In this document: positions 25,017 to 34,800 of the stretch, piece by piece
Position numbering within the stretch: the first letter of the stretch is position 1
How the letters are laid out: the number at the start of each line of letters is the position of its first letter
Assembly (NCBI GenBank): GCA_039915085.1
Contig: JBDSOC010000098.1
Span: 25,698 to 89,697 of the forward strand
DNA from: JACMLD01 sp039915085
Lineage (GTDB): Bacteria; Bacteroidota; Bacteroidia; Chitinophagales; Chitinophagaceae
Reading direction: 5' to 3'
Length of the DNA stretch: 64,000 bases
Position numbers and translations under genes: made by a program
The notes under the pieces: model-generated
Told to the model about the DNA's origin: nothing
Database searches by the model: none
What the model saw: only the letters and a program-made list of their open reading frames with translations

Positions 25017-27773
25017 TCAGCGTTTCTGCACATCACTGTTAACTTCGTAAGCGTAGGTTCCTGACCCTGTATTGAATACTGCATAGCCATTGTCATACCT
25101 GATAAATGTGATATCACCTGCAGCACTTATTGGCTTTCCTGACTCTCTAATCTGATCTTTCTCATTTGATGGTATCCAGACTTCCGCGCTGGTATTGGCT
25201 GGAATTTCAATTTTCCATTGAAAACTATTGGTTGTTTTTTTCCAGTCACTGCTAATTAATCCGTAGATTGACTGATATGAACCTTTTGCCCATTCCAGTT
25301 CTGCTGGTTGTGGCTTAAGTACAATTTTTTTAAATCCGGGTGCTGCTGCGTTAATTCCCAACAGCGATTTATAAAACCATTCATCAACAGAACCAAACAT
25401 AGGATGATTCATGGAACTGCTGGTAGGTTTAGCCCAGGATTCCCACAATGTAGTGCCCCCATTATCCAGCATATAACCCCAACCCGGAAAATCACGCTGG
25501 TTGGCGATTTTGTAGGCGATGTCATTAAGGTTGTGTTCCCTTAATACATCAAACATCATCATTGTACTGAAAATACCAGTAGTAAGGTGCCAGTTTTTCG
25601 TTTCAAAAGCTTTCATTAACATATCAAGCGTTTGTTTTGGCTCCGGGCTAATATTATACCACAGTGTAAAAATCAGTGCAGCTTGAATGAAATTGTTTAC
25701 CTGGGATGCAGGTGAGGTTAGATATTTTGAAACGATGCTATCTTTTATTGTATTTGCAAGTCGTGCATATGTTACCGAATCTTCCTGCTTATCCAATATA
25801 CCCGCAAATTCACTGGCAAGTTTTGCATGATGAAAATAAAAACTCGAAGCAGTTAATCCTTCAGCCCTAAGTCCAAGTGCCTCGTGATCGCCTATATCCC
25901 AGGTATACAACCCATTGACAGCTTTGGCCTGCAAAAACTCAAGCTGCTTTTGTAAAACAGGGTATTGACTTGCAATGATTCTTGTGTCATCATAATAGTT
26001 ATACAATTGCTTTTGAAGATAGGCGAAGGCAAGTTGCCAACCCAGCGGCCCCGATTCCCCGCCATATCCCCTATCAGCTATTCCAGTGTAAGGTGCAATC
26101 TCTGTCAGGGCTCCATCAGGCTGCTGTTCATTGGCAAAGTCAAGAATAGTTTTCTTGTAAAAATTTGCCATATTGTAATTGTGTATATAAGCCCCTGCTG
26201 TTGCAACAATGTCTGCACCATAACCCATTTTTTCACGGGCAGGGCAATCTGATTGAATGCTGAAAATATTACTCAGAAATGTCCATTGGATTTTTTCATG
26301 AAGCCGGTTGAACATTTCATTTGAGCAGCTAAAATTTCCCTGCAAATCCACATCCGAATTCATCCGCAAACCTTCAATGTCTGCAAGCGCTGGTCTACCC
26401 GGCCATCCCGTAATTTCAACATACCGGAATCCATGAAAAGTAAACCTCGGGTTCCAGACTTCTACCCCTTGTCCCTTTAATGTATAATCGTCTTTTTGCC
26501 AGGCTGTTTTTGGCGCGCCAGGTCCGCCATTCATTTTCCATATTTCTTTGATATGGCCAGCCGTAGTAGTTATCCAATTTAGTGAGCCATTGGGATACAC
26601 AAGTTCTCCATACCGTAGGGATACTGTGGTGCCACTCTTTCCCTGTACCTTTATTTTCGCTACACCTGCAAAATTCTGCCCCATGTCTACTACAAAAGTA
26701 TCCTTACCCGCTTCTATTATACTGATGGGCTTTACAATCCTTGTGACCCGAACAGGAGGCTGCATTTGCGCAGTTAAAAGGCCGTCAGGTCCTGATGCCA
26801 AGGACGCTTTTTTCCACTCAACTGAAGTATCAAATGATTTTTCCCGGCGGGCATCGTATTGTTCCCCCAGGTATACATTGTTACGTATAACTGGCCCTGG
26901 TGCGGCCTCCCATTGATCATCAGTCGCAATCGTTTGGCGGCTGCCATCCGTATAAATCAGTAACACCTGCGCTATTAGACATGGTCTCCCGGTTTGCTGA
27001 ACATTACGGATATTAAATCTTCCAAACAAACGCAACGGTAATGCATTGTACCAACCATTACCAAGCATAATACCGATGGTATTCATTGGTTGGTTTGCAA
27101 GATGTTGAGTAATATCATAAGTCACGTATAACACTTGCTTGCTGTAGGAAGTAAAGCCAGGGTCCAGTATACTGCTACCGACCTTTTTACCATTGACATA
27201 TAACTCCGAATAGCCAAGACCTGACAGATAAATTCTCGCACTGGCTATTTTTTTGGCGATCAACAATTTCCGGCGGAACAGCGGCATGGGATCTTTCTGA
27301 TAAAAGTCTTCATCTTTTTCAAATTGCTTGCTGCCATCGCCTATCCATTTAGCCTGCCAGTCTGCTTTGTCAAGAGCAGCTGTTTCAAATGTAGCTGAAA
27401 CGCTCCAGTCCGAAACTGCATTTTTTTTATCATATACCCGAACACGCCAGAAATATTTCGTAAAGGGATGTAGTTTTATCCCTCCATACACCACATGAAT
27501 ATTCTGATTGGATTGAACTTTACCTGTTTGCCACATATTGCCATTCATTCGTCCGATATCCCTCAGGTTATCACTAATAATTATTTCGTAGGCTGCTTGC
27601 CATTCATTCCTGCCTGCAGAAGAAATATTCCAGCTAAGACGCGGCATGGGAATATCGATTCCCAATGGGTTCACCATATACTCACAGCTGAGATGATCTA
27701 CAGAAAGCCTTTCTTGTTCGCTGGCCCTGCAAAAACAAGAAGCAAATATCAAAAATAAAAAAATAGGTTTCAT
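25017..27773 (-). CDS. secreted GH78 alpha-L-rhamnosidase
   Basis: Inverting alpha-L-rhamnosidase that removes rhamnose from pectin side chains or glycosides. A signal peptide ends near residue 17 (SCFCRA), with a possible lipobox. Domains in order are: N-terminal Ig-like region (YEIIISD, then FWRVRVYD), a beta domain with ARIYLSGLGYSELYVNG, the Bac_rhamnosid beta-sandwich (FVVDMGQNFAG, then RYGELVYPNG), and the six-hairpin catalytic domain with DCPAREKMGYGAD and GYMLDNGGTTLWESW, which carry the acidic active-site residues. A C-terminal beta domain ends at YAYEVN. The 918-residue length is typical. It stands alone, with an ATGTAA/TTACAT inverted repeat upstream. Confidence 0.95.
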   Translation of the reverse strand: MKPIFLFLIFASCFCRASEQERLSVDHLSCEYMVNPLGIDIPMPRLSWNISSAGRNEWQAAYEIIISDNLRDIGRMNGNMWQTGKVQSNQNIHVVYGGIKLHPFTKYFWRVRVYDKKNAVSDWSVSATFETAALDKADWQAKWIGDGSKQFEKDEDFYQKDPMPLFRRKLLIAKKIASARIYLSGLGYSELYVNGKKVGSSILDPGFTSYSKQVLYVTYDITQHLANQPMNTIGIMLGNGWYNALPLRLFGRFNIRNVQQTGRPCLIAQVLLIYTDGSRQTIATDDQWEAAPGPVIRNNVYLGEQYDARREKSFDTSVEWKKASLASGPDGLLTAQMQPPVRVTRIVKPISIIEAGKDTFVVDMGQNFAGVAKIKVQGKSGTTVSLRYGELVYPNGSLNWITTTAGHIKEIWKMNGGPGAPKTAWQKDDYTLKGQGVEVWNPRFTFHGFRYVEITGWPGRPALADIEGLRMNSDVDLQGNFSCSNEMFNRLHEKIQWTFLSNIFSIQSDCPAREKMGYGADIVATAGAYIHNYNMANFYKKTILDFANEQQPDGALTEIAPYTGIADRGYGGESGPLGWQLAFAYLQKQLYNYYDDTRIIASQYPVLQKQLEFLQAKAVNGLYTWDIGDHEALGLRAEGLTASSFYFHHAKLASEFAGILDKQEDSVTYARLANTIKDSIVSKYLTSPASQVNNFIQAALIFTLWYNISPEPKQTLDMLMKAFETKNWHLTTGIFSTMMMFDVLREHNLNDIAYKIANQRDFPGWGYMLDNGGTTLWESWAKPTSSSMNHPMFGSVDEWFYKSLLGINAAAPGFKKIVLKPQPAELEWAKGSYQSIYGLISSDWKKTTNSFQWKIEIPANTSAEVWIPSNEKDQIRESGKPISAAGDITFIRYDNGYAVFNTGSGTYAYEVNSDVQKR

Positions 27774-27850
27774 TGATTTGAATATTTTTCAGAAGTTTAA
27801 TAATCAACCGGGGCATCCAATACATTGGGAAACTCCACCTGCGAAAAGAA

Positions 27851-27869
27851 ATGTAAACGAAGATTACAT
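27851..27869. promoter_or_regulatory. ATGTAA-N7-TTACAT inverted repeat between GH78 and divergent relic
   Basis: A perfect six-base inverted repeat (27851-27856 / 27864-27869) lies 78 bases upstream of the GH78 start and 2 bases before the ATG of the divergent relic at 27871. It contains GTAAAC, overlapping the GTAAAC element family. It may be the operator of a once-divergent pair. Confidence 0.35.
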
Positions 27870-27870
27870 T

Positions 27871-27951
27871 ATGGAAAATTTAACGTTGTTTTTATTTTTC
27901 ATCTTCTTCAGTAATTGCAGCGCAGAAAAAAACGAATTGCCGAAATTATAA
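27871..27951 (+). pseudogene. orphan lipoprotein signal peptide, remnant of a deleted gene
   Basis: A 26-codon frame from ATG 27871 encodes a clear lipoprotein signal (MENLTLFLFFIFFSNC, lipobox Cys, then SAEKNE) and stops. Bases on to 28149 contain no further coding trace. A strong plus-strand terminator lies at 28184-28218. The layout of start, signal and terminator with no middle suggests that most of a secreted-protein gene was deleted (inference). It could also be a genuine tiny lipoprotein. Confidence 0.4.
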
Positions 27952-28149
27952 AAAAAATACTGCTTATTATAGCTACAATTTTAAAGGATTGGGTAAACTA
28001 GCTGTAACTAACCATGCCGAATAAGGCCTTCATTTTAAAATGAATTCTGCGCAATTACATTTCTGCTCTCCTTTTCATCCGTTTATGATTCAAAGCACAG
28101 TAAAGCACAGTACAAAAATTAGTAAAAAGATCAAACCTTTATACCGGAT

Positions 28150-28218
28150 ATGTTCTTTGGTTTAGAACATAAGCAATTGTTATAAAAGTGAGGGTATTTC
28201 TATATCCCCACTTTTTTT
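28150..28218 (+). terminator. two hairpins ending in a T-run
   Basis: ATGTTCT (28150-28156) pairs perfectly with AGAACAT (28164-28170). A second, 14-base stem with one mismatch (28184-28197 with 28202-28215) is followed by eight or more T. This is a textbook plus-strand intrinsic terminator, yet no intact plus-strand gene precedes it. It may end the deleted gene that began at 27871, or a small RNA. Confidence 0.6.
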
Positions 28219-28356
28219 TCATATTCTCATGATAACTTATTTTTCTTTTCCGCAGATTCGCTGACTTTATTTTTCCTTTGAAAACTTTTCTTTTTCATGG
28301 ACGCCATTCTTTAAATTGGGAGCAAAAATAATATGATTATAAGGGGTGAGCAAATA

Positions 28357-28575
28357 TCAGAACCTGAGCTGGTGCAAATAATTATAGCTGCTACGAAGGC
28401 ATTCCATTGGAGCATCCGCACGGTCTATCTCAACAATATAATATTTTACACCTGCCTTTTTAGAATGAGAAAATATTGCAGGGCAATCAATAACACCACT
28501 GCCAGGGCATGTATAAGATTTTCGTGCTGTATTGTCCATGTCCTTTACGTGCAGCAATTCTTTGTATAAGAATTG
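28357..28575 (-). pseudogene. sugar phosphate isomerase/epimerase, C-terminal remnant
   Basis: The minus strand encodes FLYKELLHVKDMDNT, GSGVIDCPAIFSHSKKAGVKYYIVE and LRSSYNYLHQLRF, then a stop. This is the final two barrel strands and last helix of the same family as the relic at 10573-11394 (H.KD, AGLKHFILE, SYYLIKS). The sequence starts abruptly near 28575 with no upstream barrel, so only the last 70 codons remain. The better-preserved sequence here suggests a more recent truncation than that of the other copy. It lies just downstream of the GH30 gene, same strand. Confidence 0.78.
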
Positions 28576-28598
28576 TTCCGGCTATTCATTAGTTGCCG

Positions 28599-30284
28599 CT
28601 ATTCTTTTTTATACAAAGTCACTACGCTACCAGCCGGCAATAAAATATTATCAGCGCTGTTAATTACACCGGCATCAATACAATTGTCTGTTGCTGTCGT
28701 ATTAAACTGATTAAATGTTGCTGGCAAAACCGTACCACCCAGTTTGATAACCATTGGTTGTGTATTGTCGTTTATCAATACCATGGTTGTTTCTTTATTC
28801 GCGGCATGCATAAACGCAAGTGGATAGATTTTACTACCCGCAACTGCATCTGCATCAATACGGATGGCACCAGGACGTATCCACCGGTAATAATTTTTCG
28901 AAGTGTAATAACGGCTGCTTTTTGCACCAGAAGAACTCATCAGGCTGTATTCATCAAGCGTACTGCTGCTCAAGGTCCAGAATAGCCATGCTGAAACGTT
29001 CCCAAACTTAAGGGCTGTATACATTGCTTTGGATAAAGCCAGTGCACCACTCCAATCATTTTTATATCCAGATGTTTCTGTCATCCACAATGGTTTGCCA
29101 TATTGTGCGCCCCAACCAAACATCGTTTGCCATGTCTGGGCATCAGGGCTATTGGCCGTAATACCATCAAGAGCATATCCATGCACAGCAACAATGTCTG
29201 CATATTGTCTTGCATCCCGGTCACTGAGTGAAGGAGTTACCATTCCGGAAACACCATCCAGATAGCCTACATCTTCCGGAATAAACAGTTTTGTAGTTAA
29301 TCCTTCATCTTTAAAACGTTTCCCCGTTACTTTCAGTAAATCACGCATGGCAGCACCGTTGTAAATGCAGGACTGGTACATCTGTGAAAAACGTGGTTCA
29401 TTCTGAATACTAAAAGCATAGAGTTCAATGCCGGTTTGCTGTTTGAGAATTTTGACATAGGCCACACACATCTCCGCAAACTCATTGTACATATCAACCC
29501 TTAACTGATTGTCTGTAGCGGAAGGACTTTGATTGTATGGCGGAGCTGCATTGGCAGAAGTTCCATTATCAATGCGGTTATTTGTTTTCATCCATGTGGG
29601 AGGGCTCCACACTGTGGCAATAAAAGTAGTAATGCCAGCGGCCTTGGCGTCTTTAAAAAACTGCAGGCGTGTTCCCAAAGGATTGTGCTGGCCTGAAGTC
29701 ATTGTGTTCAGGTTGTATTTTGAAAGATCGGTGACAAATGGATCAGCATTGTCATTGATATATTCAAAATTGGTAGGAACCTCGTCACGTAAAACACTTA
29801 CGCCCAAATCAGTTAAACGATTAATAAATTCCGGGCTTGTATAAGGCCCTGCACTCCACGGCACATCCTGGGCACCAAATCCACCAAATCCGGTCATTGT
29901 CTGGTGCGGGGAATAACTGTTAATGGTTACAGCAGTAACGTTGGTATTTATATTTACAGTCGCCTGAACAGGAGATGATTTACCATCTGTCACAGATACC
30001 TTTACCACGTATTCCCTGTTGGCAGGAAAACTAAAAGTAATTGTACTGCCTCCCTCTTTTACAGTACCGTCTCCAAAATCCCAGATAAACTTCAAAGGAT
30101 CATTATCTGCATCACTTGCGTTTGCCGTAAAAGAAAATGAAAATGTATTCGCATTTGTCATGGATGCCGCCAGGTTTACCAACGGCATTGAATTGGCAGC
30201 TGCAGGTTCGGCAGCCTTTTTACAGGAACCAATCGGAATACCTATAAAAATTAATACAATTGACCGCACAAAAAACCGTTTCAT
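28599..30284 (-). CDS. PKD-GH30 family lipoprotein glycosidase
   Basis: A surface lipoprotein; numbering is from the 570-residue open frame. The Met at codon 10 (30284) is preferred because it starts MKRFFVRS and a proper lipobox (IGSC, Cys30). The earlier ATG at 30311 lies inside the terminator hairpin of susD. A PKD domain is at about 45-125 (KFIWDFGDG, VTDGKSSP). The GH30 (clan A) barrel follows: MTGFGGFG (139-146), VWSPPTWMKTN, IQNEP with acid/base E305, and WMTETSG with nucleophile E412. A small beta domain closes the protein. GH30 members cleave beta-1,6-galactan, xylan or beta-glucan; here galactan of arabinogalactan or pectin is plausible. It follows susD and probably belongs to the same locus. 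Confidence 0.88.
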   Translation of the reverse strand: MKRFFVRSIVLIFIGIPIGSCKKAAEPAAANSMPLVNLAASMTNANTFSFSFTANASDADNDPLKFIWDFGDGTVKEGGSTITFSFPANREYVVKVSVTDGKSSPVQATVNINTNVTAVTINSYSPHQTMTGFGGFGAQDVPWSAGPYTSPEFINRLTDLGVSVLRDEVPTNFEYINDNADPFVTDLSKYNLNTMTSGQHNPLGTRLQFFKDAKAAGITTFIATVWSPPTWMKTNNRIDNGTSANAAPPYNQSPSATDNQLRVDMYNEFAEMCVAYVKILKQQTGIELYAFSIQNEPRFSQMYQSCIYNGAAMRDLLKVTGKRFKDEGLTTKLFIPEDVGYLDGVSGMVTPSLSDRDARQYADIVAVHGYALDGITANSPDAQTWQTMFGWGAQYGKPLWMTETSGYKNDWSGALALSKAMYTALKFGNVSAWLFWTLSSSTLDEYSLMSSSGAKSSRYYTSKNYYRWIRPGAIRIDADAVAGSKIYPLAFMHAANKETTMVLINDNTQPMVIKLGGTVLPATFNQFNTTATDNCIDAGVINSADNILLPAGSVVTLYKKE

Positions 30285-30298
30285 TTTAATAAGTTTTA

Positions 30299-30325
30299 AA
30301 AAGGCTCCCATAAAGAGAGCCTTTT
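30299..30325 (-). terminator. intrinsic terminator after susD
   Basis: A perfect nine-base stem, AAAAGGCTC/GAGCCTTTT (30299-30307 with 30317-30325), is followed on the minus strand by a T-rich tail (GAGCCTTTTTAAAA). It lies 29 bases after the susD stop and ends just before the GH30 start at 30284. Partial read-through or a separate promoter would be needed for GH30. Confidence 0.75.
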
Positions 30326-30353
30326 AGTAAACCAAACTGCGTATTAAAAAATT

Positions 30354-31856
30354 TTAATATCCAGGATTCTGTTTCATATTTGAGTTAACATCCAGTTCGC
30401 TGTTGGGGATGGGCATATATAAATGTTTTTTAACATCAAAAGCAATAGGCACATTGGAACTAAAAAACGCATTGTCTAGGGTGATAATACCCTGCAGCTG
30501 CCATCTCCTCAAGTCAAACCAGCGCTGACCTTCCCCTGCAAGTTCAAGCAACCTTTCGTTCATTATCCAACCCATGATTTTTGTCTTATCGGTTTCAGAT
30601 ACCAGATAGTTTGCAGGAACAAGTCCGCCTGCTTTCATATTCCTTGCCCTTGTTCGTACCTGGTTAATCAGGGCAATGGCATCTGTAGTCAGGCCACCCG
30701 ATTGCAGAGTAGCTTCAGCTTTTAATAATAATACGTCAGCATATCTGAGGATGCGTGTATTGTTCGCAGATGCTACCCCAGATTGCGTGAATTTGTCCCT
30801 TGTAACATATTTCCTAATGGTCCTGTCAGCGATATCAAGTGTGGTATCCATGCGTGGATCACCAGCATCATAAGCAGCAGCGAGTTTAGTGGTTGCATAA
30901 AACCTTGACTGCCCGAACAAGGAGAAATTATTATTATAATACCCGTAATATGTCGACATTGATCCAATCGGATTATCAAAATCGTTTGACAGCCATACGT
31001 TGTCAGACCCAAAAGGCTGCGATGCCTGAAATTCAAAAAGAGATTCGCTGTTATTTTCTGTATCAAATGCAAAATTATCTGCAAAGTTTACCACTAGTGA
31101 TAAACCTGTAATTTTATTAAACGCAGTGATAGCTGCTGTAAAGTCTGCAGGACCTTTGGTCACCGAGCCTTTAAACACCTGCGATTTTCCCAGCATGCCA
31201 TTTGCGCCATTAGACGTGATTCTGCCCCTGTTTGAGGCATCCCATGTAAGAGGCAGCAATGCGGCAGCATCAGTAAAATCTGTAATAGCCTGTTCCAGTA
31301 ACTGCGTGCCGCTTGTATTGCCTGGCGTAAACTGAGAGGCTTCAGTCACTCTTTCATTGCGCAAAGGCGCAGTCCCATAATAATTCCAAAGGTGATAATA
31401 AGCAAGGCCTCTGAGAAATAATGCTTCACCTTTATTATAATTTTTCAGGTTGGCAGTTTTATAAATACCATCCTTTACAGCAGCTATTTTTTCAAGCGCT
31501 ACATTGGCACGTGCGATCATCTGGTACCAGGTAGAATACATGTAACTCACCCTTCCATTACTGGGCTGTAGCTGACCAAACACTTCGAATGCCTGGTTAT
31601 TATCATTGGTAGTAATGTCATCGCCTTCTGCATAAATCATAGGAGAAAGCGGGCTGCCACCATTGAACCAGTATACATCACTTAATTTTGAATAAACCCC
31701 AAAAATGGCTTTTTGAAAATCCGATTCCTGTGCATAAAAGTTGGCTTCGGTTGGGCCATGAGGAAGAAGCTCCAATTCATTTTTGTTGCAACTCAAACAG
31801 AAAACTATGCTGGCCGTCAGGCTCAAACAAATTGTTTTCAAAATATATCGTTTCAT
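30354..31856 (-). CDS. susD: SusD/RagB-family outer-membrane glycan-binding lipoprotein
   Basis: A 500-residue lipoprotein (lipobox around FCLSC, Cys23) that caps the SusC channel and binds oligosaccharides. It shows the N-terminal helical region (ATEANFY-like: GPTEANFYAQESDFQKAI), TPR-like helices (ALFLRGLAYYHLWNYYG) and the C-terminal SusD signature (RTRARN, then NERLLELAGEGQRWFDLRRW, ending LYMPIPNSELDVN). It is complete. It follows susC by 27 bases and is certainly co-transcribed. Gene symbol is by homology only; the glycan is inferred from neighbouring GH genes. Confidence 0.96.
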   Translation of the reverse strand: MKRYILKTICLSLTASIVFCLSCNKNELELLPHGPTEANFYAQESDFQKAIFGVYSKLSDVYWFNGGSPLSPMIYAEGDDITTNDNNQAFEVFGQLQPSNGRVSYMYSTWYQMIARANVALEKIAAVKDGIYKTANLKNYNKGEALFLRGLAYYHLWNYYGTAPLRNERVTEASQFTPGNTSGTQLLEQAITDFTDAAALLPLTWDASNRGRITSNGANGMLGKSQVFKGSVTKGPADFTAAITAFNKITGLSLVVNFADNFAFDTENNSESLFEFQASQPFGSDNVWLSNDFDNPIGSMSTYYGYYNNNFSLFGQSRFYATTKLAAAYDAGDPRMDTTLDIADRTIRKYVTRDKFTQSGVASANNTRILRYADVLLLKAEATLQSGGLTTDAIALINQVRTRARNMKAGGLVPANYLVSETDKTKIMGWIMNERLLELAGEGQRWFDLRRWQLQGIITLDNAFFSSNVPIAFDVKKHLYMPIPNSELDVNSNMKQNPGY

Positions 31857-31882
31857 AATAATTAATTATTTAATAAATATTA

Positions 31883-34800
31883 TTAAAAACCTGCAGTAAC
31901 CCCTACCAGGAACTGGCGGGTAACAGGAATCACATCGTTTTCAGGATCTAATCCGGTATATTTGGTTATAGTAAAAAGATTTACTGCACTTACATATATA
32001 CGTAAGTTTTGCGCAAATTTTGCTTTATTTAAAAGCGTAGGAGGAATCTTATAACCCACCTGCAGATTTTTAAGCCTCAGGTAACTTGCGTTCTCTACAA
32101 AACGGTTTGAAATACGGTTGAATCCGCCCGGATCACCATACACGGCGCGGGGAATAGTCGAGGAATGATTGGCTGGAGTCCACCGGTTAAGGGTTGTAGC
32201 CCACTGATTGGCGGCACCACTCATTGCTTCGAGGCCTGATCTGACTCCATTGTATTTTTGCACATCACCCACCCCCTGGAAGAAGATACTTAAATCGAAT
32301 CCTTTCCAGTCAGCCCCCATAGACAGGCCATAATAATAGCCTGGAATTGTTTTTCCCAGGTAAGTTCTGTCGTTTGAATTGATGAGACTATCCGGTGATG
32401 GATTGTACCTGGCTTTGGAGCCCGCTTGGGGATTACCGTATACGTCTTGAAAATACATATCTCCTGGCTTATAGGTATACCCTCCTATATTTCCATCTCC
32501 TTTCGGGTGAGTCGTTTTCCAGGCGTCAATTTCCGCTTGATTTTGAAAAACGCCGCCTGTCTTATAGCCCCATAAATAAAACATTGAATAACCTTCTTCA
32601 ATTCTTCCAAATTCGTTGCCAATTGGTGAACCGCCATTTAATTTGTCAACCCTGTTCTTTACAGTAGTAATATTACCAGACACATTAAAATTAACGGGCC
32701 CTATTTTAGCATTATAGCCAAGCTGCAATTCTATGCCCTTGTTACTAACCTGGGCGACATTTAAATTGGCCGCCTGTTCAATACCGGTGTTCGGAGGCAA
32801 TGAAACGGATTGGATAATGTCAAACGTTGTTTTATTATAGTATTCAGCAGTCACAGTAAATTTATTTTGAAACAATGCTGCATCAAATCCTACACTGGTC
32901 GTTTTGACTTTTTCCCAGGTAAGCGTTTTGTTGGCAAAGTTTGGTAATACAGCACCCTGATTTTGCGTACCGAACGCATTGCCATTTCCGGAACCAGTGG
33001 GAAAATCAGAACTCAAACTTACATTTGAAAGAAACTGGTAAGGGCTGGCAGACTGGAAATTACCCAGCGTTCCCCAACCACCCCTGATTTTTAAATCATT
33101 GATAAAAGTGCTTTTTGGAAAGAAATCTTCCGAACTGATTCTCCACGCTCCTGCGAAAGCAGTAAATGTTTCCCATTTGTTTCCTGGAGCCAGCCTGGAA
33201 GAACCATCCCTTCTTGCAGTTGCATCAAAATAGTATTTGTCTTTGAACTTATAACTTACCCTTCCCAGGTAACCTATCAATGCATCTTCCTGGAGAATGC
33301 CGGCAAAACCTGATGTATACGGCGGCTGATTGGCTATACCCCGATACTGTAAATCTATATAATTTACATTTCCAGACAAATCATTGACATTCCATCTTGA
33401 AAACTGATCAGATGCGTTAAGTAATATATCGACACTGTGATTTTTTGCAAATAGATGTGTGTAGGTAAGTGAAAGTTCTTTGTTCAAGTTATATGTCTTT
33501 CCTTCCCTTTCTCCATATCTGCCCTTTGTATTGCCGTCGGTACCTGCGTACGGGTTACCCGGTGTTTGGGAAAAACGCCATTGATCCAAATCCTGCCAGC
33601 TTTTGCGCAGATTTGTAAAATATTGACCGCCCAGTGAACCTTTTAATCTGAGGCCGGTAATTGGTTCAATTTGGATGTAAGCATTTCCGAGTCCATTCAT
33701 CAACTGGTAGGAATTGTCGCCGAGTTGTTGGAATGCAAAAACATTGAACCTGGTCTGTTGACCCCATAGTAATTTGGGATCTCCATTTGCGAATAAATAA
33801 GGAGCTCCTGCATCCAATTTTGTGGGATCATAAGCAGGATTTGCAACAAAACTGCCTGAACCCACGGGCGCAAAGCCAGTTTTATCTGCAGCACTATAAA
33901 TGGGCTGGAAAGGAATTGTTGCCATCATCGTGCCTAAATCAGCGCCTGTATTCTGAACAGCATTTTCCTGGATCAGGCGAATATTTAAGCCCGCAGAAAT
34001 ATATTTTGAAATCTTTGTATCCAAATTTGTCACCACAGAATAACGTTCAAGGCTATTGGCTTTTAAGGGGCTTTCAGTCTTTGAATATCCCGCAGAAAAA
34101 TAGTAAGTTGAGTTTTCACTTCCACCGGAAACACGAGCACTGTAGTCATGCATCGGGGCATTTTTATTTCTTAATTCCTTATCCCAGTTATATGTTGGAC
34201 TGTTGCCAACATATGCTGGATTGCCTGCATCATATAATGGCCCATATTTTTGTGCAAAAGTTGTATTTGCATCCGGGTTATTGGCATATGCTTCCTGTAA
34301 CAGTGTAAAATACTGTTGGGTATTTAGCGTCTTTATCGTCCTTGGAATGTTTTGTATGCCATAGCTTGCATTGACTTCAACACGGGGGCGTCCCGATTTT
34401 CCCTTTTTGGTTGTAATAAGAATAACACCATTCGAAGCCCGAACGCCATAGATAGCCGCTGCAGACGCATCTTTTAAAACCGTCATTGATTCAATGTCTG
34501 CCGGATTTATCATTGAAAATATATTAAGCGGAGAGCGGATATCTCCGATTGCACCATCGGTAACACCAGCGCCTCCTTCAAAAATCGGAATGCCATCGAT
34601 AACATATAAAGGCTCACTGAATCCAAAAGTATTAACGCCCCTTATCCTTACCGTAGGCCTTGCACCAGGATCACCACCCCCACTGGCAATAAATACCCCC
34701 GCTGCCTTACCCTGCAAGGCAAGTTCAGGTGTTAACGACGTGCTTTTCTCGATGTCTGCTGATGAAACTGAGCTCACAGCACCGGTCAGGTCTTTTTTCT

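Noticed and set aside
28333..28569. 78-codon plus-strand open frame
   Set aside because: The minus strand clearly encodes the sugar-isomerase C-terminus; the plus frame is a shadow.
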